DNA from: JAFGPJ01 sp964439135
GTDB lineage: Bacteria; Planctomycetota; Phycisphaerae; Sedimentisphaerales; Anaerobacaceae
Direction: 5' to 3'
NCBI GenBank assembly: GCA_964439135.1
Contig: CAYTNN010000123.1
Coordinates: forward strand, 1-13,773
Length of the DNA stretch: 13,773 bases
Shown: one piece after another, positions 1-6,833 of the stretch
Layout of the letters: every line of letters begins with the position of its first letter
How positions within the stretch are numbered: the first letter of the stretch is position 1
The notes under the pieces: generated by a model
Seen by the model: the letters and a program-made list of their open reading frames with translations, nothing else
Databases searched by the model: none
Told to the model about the DNA's origin: nothing
Made by a program: the position numbers and the translations under genes

Positions 1-477
1 TTCGTGAAATATCCCGTGACGGTGGAAGATCGCGTGAATGCGGCTCTTTACCCGGTCGAGCAGAAGTGGCACGGGTACAAGATCCGATTGTTTTTGGGCT
101 GTCGGGAGCTATATTGAGTTATGAACTCGATCCAAACGGCTTGATAATCAGAAGCACATGGTCAACGATATCGCGAAGCATGAGACCACTTCTCGTACAA
201 CCAGGTACACAAAACGATATTATGACAGTTATCTGCGCCGCACGTGATTACGGTGATGGCCTTGTTATCCTTCGACCCGCGAAGATCGATTCTTCAAGCC
301 CGGCTGGCAGGTCTTTTGAATCAAAATTGAATTCACTGAGTTTAAATCCTTCTATGTATAAACTGCAAGCTCCAGAACCAGACAGGAGACGCCGCACTAC
401 GAGAACTCCAGTCCGCCGCAGGTAGGTTGGGTGAAATTGCAGTAGTCCAGCAGCTTTTTAGCAGGTCCAAAAGCTAA
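1..477 (+). pseudogene. Probable decayed coding region at the left edge
   Basis: Protein-like stretches occur in all three forward frames, but none makes a convincing gene. Frame 1 reads from the window edge as a plausible protein tail (VTVEDRVNAALYPVEQKWHG...) until a stop at 115. Frame 3 is open from the edge to 425; with a GTG at 66 it would encode 119 aa ending in an Arg-rich tail. Frame 2 has a basic, Tyr-rich stretch from 125 to a stop at 245 (TTRYTKRYYDSYLRRT). Frame 1 reopens at 346-477 with a helical-looking end (ALRELQSAAGRLGEIAVVQQ). No ribosome binding site precedes the GTG at 66. I read this as the frameshifted remnant of a gene entering from the left, or as a stretch with sequencing indels. 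I recognise no family. The 119-aa frame-3 reading remains a possible real protein. Confidence 0.3.
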
Positions 478-591
478 AGATGGATATAGGGAAAGGTAGA
501 AATAAAAATCCCTGCAATTCCTTGATGTTCTCTAATTCTTTGTGACGTATTGTAAAAACTGAACGTCGAAAACAAGCCCGTTACGGAGGAG

Positions 592-1830
592 TTATGCACC
601 AAGAAGAACTTCCGCCCCCTTGCCTTGCTGGATCATTGGGACGTAGCTTTCGAGAGACTGCAATACTTCTGAATCCGTCAGGTCAATTGTCGCTTTCTTT
701 TCGTGTGCCATGTACGCAGCCATCACGAGCATCGTGATTCGCCGGCCGTATTGGAAATCGAGCATAGCATTTTTGCCCTTCTCAAAAGCCGAGATGGCGT
801 CCCGCCATTCAGCTACATAACCATACAGGTCAGGCTCGTTCGGCTGAAGAACCAGAGCACCTCGCGTCGCCTGTGCTTTCTCAAGGGCAAGCTCGCTATC
901 TGCAACGGCAGTGGCCGCCGCGTCACTAATAAATATACCGGCAGGCGACTCCAAAGAATTGACCGTATAAGAATAGCCGGGGCCGAAGGCTTCCATAAGC
1001 AGTCTCAGGCCGGGCGCATCGTACATCCAGGAATTCGTCGCTTGAGCTATGCTGTTAATCCCGGTTTCAGGATCTTTGAACTCGATCGTAACATTCGAGT
1101 AATCTTCTGCCGGAGCGGCTTTATAATCTACGCCTCTTTTTTTAAGCTGGCTAATCCAGGGCTCTTTGCCCCACTTAAGCAGTGCCATATTCGCAGTCAC
1201 TGAAACAGGCTTGAGATAGTCAGGTCTTTTACCGCTGGGTGTCAGCGTATACATCCCGACAGCTATACTGTGACAGCCCATATCGCAGCAAACGCCGCCC
1301 CCCTGCCGCGTGGGATCCCAGAACCACGGCTCGTGCGGTCCGCCGTGCTCTTCTGCGCTGCGGGAAAGGTGCACAGAACCCATACTCTTTTCCACTGCCA
1401 TAAGTTGATTACGGGCCTCCACCACACAGGGCATGTGAAGCTGGTTTTCAAAATAGGCGGTAGGTACACGGAGTGCCTTTGCCATTCTTGCCATTACATC
1501 TGCTTCCTGAAGGTTCCGGGCAAGCGGTTTCTCGCAAATGATTCCCTTGATTTTGGACCCGTTCTCGATTGCCTTAGCTATATTACGCATAATATCGAGG
1601 CGAGTAAAATTCGGGGCAAAAATACAGATAACGTCAACAACGTCACAGATATCTGCGACATTATCGTACACCTTAGCATTGCCCAGGCCATCCTGGCGTG
1701 CGCGCTTGGCAAGTGCTGCAGCTCCATCAGGGGCACAGATTCCTGTCAATTCGACGCCGCGGACCGAACATAACGCTCTTTCATGAAATGTTGCTACAAA
1801 ACCGGCTCCAATCATACCTATCTTTAGCAT
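592..1830 (-). CDS. Gfo/Idh/MocA family NAD(P)-dependent oxidoreductase
   Basis: Predicted 412-aa cytosolic dehydrogenase. These enzymes oxidise or reduce a hydroxyl or keto group on sugars, inositols or related polyols using NAD(P). The N-terminus has the Rossmann dinucleotide motif (GMIGAGFVATFH, Gly at about residues 8 and 10). The family signature EKP, whose Lys is catalytic, is at 100-102. The C-terminal substrate domain carries GGG at 177-179 followed by D183 and H187 (GGGVCCDMGCHS), the usual Asp-x3-His catalytic pair. Length is normal for the larger members of the family. The ATG at 1828-1830 is preceded by an AAAGGA Shine-Dalgarno at good spacing. The gene stands alone: its neighbours are not sugar genes, so the substrate cannot be inferred. 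No clear promoter or terminator was found. The fold assignment is firm, the substrate unknown. Confidence 0.93.
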   Translation of the reverse strand: MLKIGMIGAGFVATFHERALCSVRGVELTGICAPDGAAALAKRARQDGLGNAKVYDNVADICDVVDVICIFAPNFTRLDIMRNIAKAIENGSKIKGIICEKPLARNLQEADVMARMAKALRVPTAYFENQLHMPCVVEARNQLMAVEKSMGSVHLSRSAEEHGGPHEPWFWDPTRQGGGVCCDMGCHSIAVGMYTLTPSGKRPDYLKPVSVTANMALLKWGKEPWISQLKKRGVDYKAAPAEDYSNVTIEFKDPETGINSIAQATNSWMYDAPGLRLLMEAFGPGYSYTVNSLESPAGIFISDAAATAVADSELALEKAQATRGALVLQPNEPDLYGYVAEWRDAISAFEKGKNAMLDFQYGRRITMLVMAAYMAHEKKATIDLTDSEVLQSLESYVPMIQQGKGAEVLLGA

Positions 1831-2340
1831 CGTCTAATTCCTTTCATTTCAAGTGTTGTTATGCTCATAATCTATCTTTTTACCGGACGGTTTAGCACAA
1901 TAAAGGCCATAACGGTACGATTAGTATCTACACGATTTTTAGTTAAAATACAACTCATAACTGTATAGAGGCACTATAAAAGGAGCGATAATCAGTCTCT
2001 TGGGTATAATATTCGTACAGAGTAATTTATTAATCAATCTCATGTTAATATTGGGGGATTTGCAATCAGTTGTTTGAACAGGACACGTAACATAATCGAA
2101 TATAGGACGTAAAAATGAGTAAAAGTTAACTTAAATCAAAAATAATAATAGAAAATCAAACTTTATTGATGGGTATACCCAAAAATAAACGAAAATATAT
2201 TTACGGAATACTTTTCTTAAGCTGTTGGATGATTAGCCTGGTAAATCGTTGGTAGAACAAGAAATATTATTTTGAACGTCATTGTGGGAAACCTTTACGG
2301 GCGTAAAGAACCGCCCGAGAAATCTGAAGGAGTTAATAGA
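1831..2340. other. AT-rich intergenic region between divergent genes, with a 12-bp palindrome
   Basis: About 510 bases without a supported gene separate the minus-strand dehydrogenase from the plus-strand Rho-N-like gene, so promoters for both should lie here. The region is visibly AT-rich. A perfect TATAAT at 2005-2010 has no matching -35 box. A perfect palindrome TGGGTATACCCA lies at 2170-2181, and its half TGGGTATA recurs at 2001-2008, overlapping the TATAAT. That could reflect an operator but may be chance. Short reading frames here, such as the one starting at a TTG at 2272, lack ribosome binding sites. Confidence 0.5.
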
Positions 2341-2559
2341 ATGCCCTCAACAAAAATAGCAGAAAAACAAATGGGTATGCCTGAAATAAGAATGAAGGCC
2401 AAAGCACTCGGGCTAACACCCGGAAAAATGAAAAAGGCTGATGTAATACATGCTATCCAGGTGGCAGAGGGGTGCATGCCTTGTTTTGGAAAATCCGGCG
2501 GTCAATGCTCGTACACTGACTGCTGCTTTATGAAAGATTGCTTGAAAATCAAACTGTAA
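2341..2559 (+). CDS. Small Rho-N/SAP-like protein with Cys-rich tail
   Basis: Predicted 72-aa protein. Residues about 13-43 (PEIRMKAKALGLTPGKMKKADVIHAIQ) match the helix-turn-helix-like pattern of Rho N-terminal/SAP domains: a Leu-Gly turn, then 'GKMKKADVIHAIQ'. These domains often bind nucleic acid. The tail has six cysteines (C45, C48, C56, C61, C62, C67) after 'QVAEG', a pattern I associate with small 'SAP domain' proteins of anaerobes; it may bind zinc or another metal. I chose the ATG at 2341 because AAGGAG ends nine bases upstream. A TTG at 2272 would add 23 residues, but no ribosome binding site is evident there. The gene stands alone, with a cold-shock gene downstream under its own promoter. 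The function is inferred from the domain only; the substrate and role are unknown. Confidence 0.75.
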   Translation: MPSTKIAEKQMGMPEIRMKAKALGLTPGKMKKADVIHAIQVAEGCMPCFGKSGGQCSYTDCCFMKDCLKIKL

Positions 2560-2693
2560 TTTCTGCCTGTTTGTCATTAAGGCTTTGATAGTGTCTCTTC
2601 GAAACAGATTACTCTGATTGTACACCTTGTTAAACACGTCTGCGCAAGTCGTTTAAGGCACACTATTTTTATATTTCAAATAATTGTATTTCT

Positions 2694-2722
2694 TTGACAT
2701 ATGTTGGTATCTTCATTATATT
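2694..2722 (+). promoter_or_regulatory. Sigma-70-type promoter of the cold-shock gene
   Basis: TTGACA at 2694-2699 is a perfect -35 box. It is followed by a 17-base spacer and TATATT at 2717-2722 as the -10 box. Transcription would start near 2729, giving a leader of roughly 95 bases to the GTG start of the cold-shock gene. This is the best promoter match in the window. Confidence 0.72.
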
Positions 2723-2733
2723 TGTTTGCGTCA

Positions 2734-2790
2734 AGGAGTATTCTTGTGTCCCTCGGAGTGTACTCCTGATCGAATACGAGGGAGGTTAAA
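2734..2790 (+). promoter_or_regulatory. Structured 5' leader of the cold-shock mRNA
   Basis: AGGAGTA (2734-2740) can pair with TACTCCT (2761-2767), closing a 20-base loop. Within that loop CCCTCG (2750-2755) can pair with CGAGGG (2777-2782), which covers part of the GGAGG ribosome binding site at 2781-2785. The two helices interleave (a-b-a'-b'), so they would form either a pseudoknot or two exclusive states. Leader folding that controls translation is known for Escherichia coli cspA; a similar role here is inference. Confidence 0.4.
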
Positions 2791-2823
2791 TTGCTGGCTC
2801 ATCGTGAGCCCAAGGAGCACATT

Positions 2824-3027
2824 GTGGATAAAGGTAAAGTAAAATGGTTTAATGAGAGGAAGGGGTTCGGTTTTATTGTTCCCGACAATGGCGGTGAGGA
2901 TTTATTTATCCATCACTCGAATATTGCTGCGGAGGGATTCCGATCTCTAAATGATGACCAGGCGGTAGAGTACGAGGTTGCCGAGGGTAAGAAAGGTCCT
3001 GAAGCAGTCAATGTTCGTCCTTGCTAA
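2824..3027 (+). CDS. csp: Cold-shock domain protein (CspA family)
   Basis: A 67-aa single-OB-fold protein that binds single-stranded RNA or DNA and melts mRNA secondary structure, acting in the cytoplasm. It starts with the canonical GKVKWFN (about 4-10) and carries RNP1 (KGFGFI, 13-18) and RNP2 (DLFIHHS, 26-32). I chose GTG 2824 because AAGGAG (2812-2817) sits six bases upstream and the product has the normal family length. An in-frame TTG at 2791, with GGAGG at 2781-2785, would add an atypical 11-residue leader and is the alternative. The gene forms its own transcription unit, with promoter at 2694-2722, folded leader and intrinsic terminator at 3064-3092. Identity is very sure, the exact start moderately so. 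Confidence 0.96.
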   Translation: MDKGKVKWFNERKGFGFIVPDNGGEDLFIHHSNIAAEGFRSLNDDQAVEYEVAEGKKGPEAVNVRPC

Positions 3028-3063
3028 AGCTGAGATCGCCGGTATATCTGGATTTTAAAAACC

Positions 3064-3093
3064 AAGGGCTCTGCCGAATTGCAGGGCCTTTTC
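3064..3093 (+). terminator. Intrinsic terminator after the cold-shock gene
   Basis: AAGGGCTCTGC (3064-3074) pairs with GCAGGGCCTTT (3081-3091), giving an 11-bp stem that includes two G-U pairs. The loop is CGAATT and a short T run ends at 3092. It lies 36 bases after the cold-shock stop codon, so it should close that unit. Confidence 0.75.
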
Positions 3094-3102
3094 AATTGAG
3101 TA

Positions 3103-3131
3103 CTGACAGTCATTACGGATTGCCGTATAAA
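3103..3131 (+). promoter_or_regulatory. Promoter of the zf-TFIIB/UPF0173 unit, with an inverted repeat
   Basis: CTGACA (3103-3108) and TATAAA (3126-3131) are separated by exactly 17 bases, each one base off consensus. TACGG (3114-3118) and CCGTA (3123-3127) form an inverted repeat across the spacer and the -10 box, a position suited to a repressor operator. The promoter follows directly after the cold-shock terminator and would drive the genes at 3252 and 3774. Confidence 0.55.
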
Positions 3132-3251
3132 AAAAAATTACTGCCGGGTTGGATTTCTGATATTATTATATACTCGAATATTTAAGGCAGATAATTGGAA
3201 AGATAATTTCTGATTTATTGCAGCAGTTAAATCGAGAACGTGAGATTAAAG

Positions 3252-3731
3252 ATGAATTGTCCGGCGTGTGGAATGTCAATGGTGGAAGAAGACTTCGGGG
3301 GCGTATCGGTTGATGTCTGTAAAAATGGATGCAAAGGAATTTGGTTTGACTGGGGAGAATTAAAGGATCTGGATGAGAGTCATGAAGGTGTTGGGAGAGT
3401 TCTTGAAGAAGCTTTGAAAAGTCCTCGGCAGAATACCGATCGTGGCCCGCTAAACTGCCCGAAGTGCGGAATAAAAATGCGTGAGCACAAATACAAGAAT
3501 GCAAAGGAAGTAAGTGTAGATGAGTGTTATGCGTGCGGGGGGTTTTTTCTCGATAGTGGAGAACTCAAGCAGATCAGAGATAATTACATGAGCGAAGACG
3601 AGAGGGAAGTTTATGTGCAAAGGCTCGTGGGCGAAACACCAATAAGGCAAGACACACATAAAGCAGTACTGAGAGCCGCGGGTTGCTACGCACTCGGCAG
3701 TCTTTTTGGGAGAAGATGGCCTTTTATATGA
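3252..3731 (+). CDS. Protein with two zf-TFIIB zinc ribbons
   Basis: Predicted 159-aa soluble protein with two tandem zf-TFIIB-type zinc ribbons. The first has C3/C6 and C23/C27 followed by 'GIWFDWGEL'; its second pair is spaced C-x3-C instead of the usual C-x2-C. The second has C69/C72 and C92/C95 followed by 'GGFFLDSGEL'. The W/F-x-D-x-GEL signature after each ribbon is diagnostic of the family. The C-terminal 30 residues are basic and hydrophobic (AAGCYALGSLFGRRWPFI). I chose ATG 3252, which puts the first CPxC at residue 3, the usual family start; a GTG at 3240 is possible, and neither has a strong ribosome binding site. The gene lies 42 bases upstream of the UPF0173 gene and probably shares its transcript. 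The molecular role of this family is not established. Confidence 0.88.
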   Translation: MNCPACGMSMVEEDFGGVSVDVCKNGCKGIWFDWGELKDLDESHEGVGRVLEEALKSPRQNTDRGPLNCPKCGIKMREHKYKNAKEVSVDECYACGGFFLDSGELKQIRDNYMSEDEREVYVQRLVGETPIRQDTHKAVLRAAGCYALGSLFGRRWPFI

Positions 3732-3773
3732 TCATAATATGATTTGTCGCAGATTTTGCTCAAGAAGAGAAAA

Positions 3774-4520
3774 ATGCAGAGTTTGAGACTATTCATTTTA
3801 GTTGTCAGCCTGGGATTAAGTGTTTGTGGATGTAGAAAGGACACTACAGACACAGAAGGAAAAGAAGAAATAAGAAAGGAGGCTGTTATGGGTACGACAC
3901 TCCAGTGGCTGGGTCATGCCGGTTTTAAAATCTGTCATGATGATACCGTCATATATATCGATCCCTGGAAATTGGAGGATTCTCCGCACGATGCGACCCT
4001 TGTGCTTGTCAGCCACAGCCATTATGACCACTACTCACCGGAGGACATCGCCAGGATCAGCGGAGCGGAAACAAAACTTATCGCTTCGGCTGATGTCGTT
4101 ACAAAGGAAAAAACCGGTGAGATGATTTTGAATGGGCTGACAGTGGATTTCAGTGGTGTTCGAGTGAGCGGTGTGGCTGCGTACAATCCGAGCAAACAAT
4201 ATCATCCCAAAGCAAACAACTGGGTCGGTTTTGTAATTGAGGTTGGCTCAAAACGCATTTATTATGCCGGCGATACCGACCTGACCGACGAGATGAAGTC
4301 TCTAAAAGAAATAGACGTTGCTCTGTTGCCGGTGGGAGGTACGTTCACTATGGACGCAACCGAGGCCGCCGAGGCAACAAAGTACATAAAACCTAAACGA
4401 GCCATTCCATATCACTGGGGTGAAATCGTAGGCTCTCGGGCAGACGCCGAAGCATTTGCCGAGGCGGCGGAGTGCAAAGTACAGGTGCTGTCAGCCGGCG
4501 AAACTATCAGCCTGGATTAG
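3774..4520 (+). CDS. UPF0173-type metal-dependent hydrolase, lipoprotein form
   Basis: A 248-aa metallo-beta-lactamase-fold protein of the UPF0173/COG2220 group. It has HSHYDH at 81-86 (H81, H83, D85, H86 metal ligands), H144, D167 (YYAGDTD) and H214 (PYHWGE). Members are predicted hydrolases with uncertain substrates. From ATG 3774 the protein begins with a lipoprotein-like signal: basic residue, hydrophobic run, then V-C-G-C with C20 as the likely lipidated Cys, and a charged linker. A second in-frame ATG at 3888 (residue 39) has a far better ribosome binding site, AAGGAGG at 3876-3882 with five bases of spacing. Starting there gives 210 aa beginning MGTTLQWLGHAGF, the usual cytosolic start of this family. 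Both forms may be made, or the upstream part may be vestigial. It is probably cotranscribed with the zf-TFIIB gene. Confidence 0.88.
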   Translation: MQSLRLFILVVSLGLSVCGCRKDTTDTEGKEEIRKEAVMGTTLQWLGHAGFKICHDDTVIYIDPWKLEDSPHDATLVLVSHSHYDHYSPEDIARISGAETKLIASADVVTKEKTGEMILNGLTVDFSGVRVSGVAAYNPSKQYHPKANNWVGFVIEVGSKRIYYAGDTDLTDEMKSLKEIDVALLPVGGTFTMDATEAAEATKYIKPKRAIPYHWGEIVGSRADAEAFAEAAECKVQVLSAGETISLD

Positions 4521-4604
4521 CAGCCCACCACTCACAAGCCATGGCTTGATACCTGTATAACCGGTGAACCGGCCTTATTAATTTGCCGTTCGTTGGCTTG
4601 TCGT

Positions 4605-5837
4605 TTATCTGGAGGGAAGGTCGAGAATCTTTTTACAGCGAGGGCACTTGACGTTATTGCCCTTGAAGTTCGGAGGGATTTTCAGCTTTAACCCGCAGAC
4701 GCAGGTCAGGAATATGAATTGATTGACCCTTCTCATAATGTCACCAACCTGTCGCATTTGTTTCTCGGCGCGGCCTTTCTTTGCGGCCTCGGCGCCGGCC
4801 TGACGCAAAGCGACATCTTCTTTTTCGCTCAGAGCGGCAACAGGAACGACGGTTTTGTGATGCGTCACGTTCGTGAAGGCGTCCGAGTACTGCTTGAAAG
4901 AAGCACCCTGGCTCATGTTGCGCAGAATCTTGATCCGTTCGGAAATCGGGGGATGCGTGCTGGTCAGATCGGATAATTTCATCTGCTTCTTTTTTTTGAA
5001 GGGATTCACAATGTACATCGGCGCGGTCACCTTATTCACGGCAGCTAACTGGGGCGAAGGATCGCCGGCGATTTTCTCCAGTGCGCTGGCAAGACCTTCC
5101 GGATAGCGGGTCAACCTGGCAGCCCCGGCGTCGGCAAGGTACTCACGCCGCCTCGAAAGTGCAAAGTATAAGAGGTATGCCATAAGCGGCGCCACAATAG
5201 CAGCAACAATTGCGATTATCAGCATAACAAGCTGGGCCTGGCCGCCGTCCTTGCCGCCGCTTGAGTACCTTCGGCGAGATCCTGACATAGAACTGTAAAA
5301 CATACCCCGAAGAAAGACCTGCGAGAGCAGGACGATCGAGCCAAGCATGATACCTGCAAGCGTGACAAAGAGAATATCACGGTTGATGATGTGGCTTATC
5401 TCGTGTGCGATAACGCCCTGGAGCTCGTCCCGGTTGAGCCGGGCCAAAAGCCCTGCCGTTACAGCGACCGATGCGTTTTGGGGATTTCGACCGGTGGCAA
5501 AGGCATTTGGCGCCGAGTCGTTGATTATGTATATTTTGGGCATTGCCGGCAGGCCTGCCGCGATTTTCATTTCTTCAACGACATTGAACAGTTGCGGATG
5601 AACTTCGTGGGTAACCAGCTTGGCACGGCTGGCCGCCAGTAGTATCTGGTCTCCGCTCGACAGGCTTATCAATGTAAGAACCAGCCAGATTACTGTTGCA
5701 ATCATCAGGCCGAACATGCCGCCTTCCTGGCCGAAGAAGGCCATGCCGATGATAAAACCCAGGAGCAGCAACACTCCCGCCATAATCACCATCAGAAAGA
5801 TGGAGTTTCTTTTATTGGCTCTAATCAGTTCCCACAT
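4605..5837 (-). CDS. htpX: M48 family membrane metalloprotease (HtpX-like) with C-terminal zinc ribbon
   Basis: A 410-aa integral membrane zinc protease, inferred to degrade misfolded membrane proteins. Two N-terminal hydrophobic segments (about 13-33 and 42-60) precede the catalytic HEISH at 145-149 (H145, H149 zinc ligands, E146 catalytic). Two more segments follow (about 155-176 and 201-226), then EYLAD (E232, third zinc ligand). This matches HtpX architecture. The protein is over 100 residues longer than typical HtpX. After a charged, probably flexible linker (about 310-370) it ends in a zinc ribbon with C379, C381, C398 and C401. The start ATG at 5837 has only a weak GAG upstream. It is the last gene of the operon zf-TFIIB, small membrane protein, lemA, M48. 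LemA/HtpX pairing is common, which supports the assignment. Whether it is a true HtpX orthologue is less sure. Confidence 0.92.
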   Translation of the reverse strand: MWELIRANKRNSIFLMVIMAGVLLLLGFIIGMAFFGQEGGMFGLMIATVIWLVLTLISLSSGDQILLAASRAKLVTHEVHPQLFNVVEEMKIAAGLPAMPKIYIINDSAPNAFATGRNPQNASVAVTAGLLARLNRDELQGVIAHEISHIINRDILFVTLAGIMLGSIVLLSQVFLRGMFYSSMSGSRRRYSSGGKDGGQAQLVMLIIAIVAAIVAPLMAYLLYFALSRRREYLADAGAARLTRYPEGLASALEKIAGDPSPQLAAVNKVTAPMYIVNPFKKKKQMKLSDLTSTHPPISERIKILRNMSQGASFKQYSDAFTNVTHHKTVVPVAALSEKEDVALRQAGAEAAKKGRAEKQMRQVGDIMRRVNQFIFLTCVCGLKLKIPPNFKGNNVKCPRCKKILDLPSR

Positions 5838-5887
5838 TGTTTGTCACTCATAATCCGGTTCACGGCACAACCAAACAGTTACACCCG

Positions 5888-5929
5888 GAGTGAAACCGAA
5901 TCCGTCATAGCGGCAATTCGGCTTCACTC
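5888..5929 (-). promoter_or_regulatory. Intercistronic hairpin between lemA and the M48 protease
   Basis: Fourteen bases at 5888-5901 are an inverted copy of 5916-5929. On the minus-strand transcript all 14 positions pair, one as G-U, with a 14-base loop that can add three more inner pairs. No T run follows, so it is unlikely to be a full terminator. It sits in the 256-base gap between the lemA stop and the protease start. A processing or mRNA-stability element is the simplest reading. Confidence 0.55.
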
Positions 5930-6093
5930 AGAGCATATTACGCCGAAAGTTCGTTTAGCACGACTGCTTTATCAGATTCCCCGATTCTACGTGCATACTT
6001 TCGACCTTGCTGGGCCGGACGATTCTGCCCGGGTCCAGGTAACAGGCCAAAACGAGCCAAACACTCATCGCTTGTTGGGGCATGTTCGAAGTG

Positions 6094-6666
6094 CTAAGAA
6101 AAGCTCACCTTCGGAACTTCCCGCTCGGCAGCAACTTCAATCTCGAAGAAGTCGCGCTTGATGAATTTGAACATCCCCGCAATGATGTTCGAAGGGAACA
6201 TCTGAATCTTGTTGTTGAAGAACAAGACCTGGTCGTTGTAGCTCTGCCTGGAAAATGCGATTTTGTTCTCGGTGCCGGTCAGCTCTTCCTGAACCGCAAG
6301 GAAATTCTGATTGGCCTTCAGTTCGGGGTAATTCTCGACGACCAGCATGAATTTGCTGAGCGCTTCGCCGAGCGCACCTTCGGCTTTCGCGGCTTCGTTG
6401 ACGGTATTCGCTCCCATCGCCTGGCTTCTGGCCTTTGTGATAGCCTCAAAAGTCCCGCGCTCGTGCTTCATATAGCCCTTGGCAGTCTCGACAAGGTTGG
6501 GAATCAAATCGTGCCGGCGCTTCAACTGGACATCAATTTGTGACCAGGCATTATCGACCTGATTACGAAGTCGAACTAAAGCATTGTAGACGCCAATGAC
6601 AAAAACAATCAGCAGAAGCGGAATACCAACCAGTATAAGGACCGCTATAAGGATCGTTGCTCCCAT
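6094..6666 (-). CDS. lemA: LemA family membrane protein
   Basis: A 190-aa LemA family protein with one N-terminal membrane segment (about 5-26) and a long helical domain. The family core is plain: YNALVRLRNQVDNAWSQIDV (about 27-46), then LKRRHDLIPNLVETAKGY (about 48-65) and ETFEAI-like KHERGTFEAITKAR (about 67-80). LemA proteins lie in the membrane with the helical bundle exposed; their biochemical role is unsettled, but they recur beside HtpX-type proteases. The ATG at 6666 has AAGGAG seven bases upstream. Here the gene follows a 37-aa membrane protein gene and precedes the M48 protease, on one presumed transcript. Confidence 0.95.
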   Translation of the reverse strand: MGATILIAVLILVGIPLLLIVFVIGVYNALVRLRNQVDNAWSQIDVQLKRRHDLIPNLVETAKGYMKHERGTFEAITKARSQAMGANTVNEAAKAEGALGEALSKFMLVVENYPELKANQNFLAVQEELTGTENKIAFSRQSYNDQVLFFNNKIQMFPSNIIAGMFKFIKRDFFEIEVAAEREVPKVSFS

Positions 6667-6703
6667 AGGTTTTCTCCTTTATCGAAGGCCTGTAAGCCTC
6701 GTG

Positions 6704-6817
6704 CTATGACGAGCGTTTTTTGAGGATTACCACTGCAATAATAGCAATGACAGCGACAATCCCTGATACCATGGTCAGTGTATTAAGGGCAACGATGGGT
6801 AATATTGAGGTCAGCAT
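6704..6817 (-). CDS. 37-aa single-pass membrane protein in the lemA operon
   Basis: A short reading frame between the zf-TFIIB gene and lemA, easily overlooked. It encodes 37 aa: a polar start (MLTSILPIVALNTLTMVS), a strongly hydrophobic core (GIVAVIAIIAVVIL) and a basic end (KKRSS). This fits one membrane segment with a positive cytoplasmic tail. AAAGGAG precedes the ATG by seven bases. The start lies only 16 bases after the zf-TFIIB stop codon, and the stop 37 bases before the lemA start, so it fits tightly into the operon. I know of no family for it. It may be a partner or regulator of LemA or the protease, by position only. The good ribosome binding site and the hydrophobic composition argue that it is real. 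Confidence 0.72.
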   Translation of the reverse strand: MLTSILPIVALNTLTMVSGIVAVIAIIAVVILKKRSS

Positions 6818-6833
6818 AATTTTACTCCTTTCG

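Noticed and set aside
703..1773. Long plus-strand frames (703-1203, 1270-1773) opposite the dehydrogenase
   Set aside because: They are antisense shadows of a well-supported Gfo/Idh/MocA gene, with no family motifs and no ribosome binding sites.
3166..3504. Minus-strand 112-codon frame over the zf-TFIIB gene
   Set aside because: It is antisense to a gene with two clear zinc ribbons and has no recognisable features.
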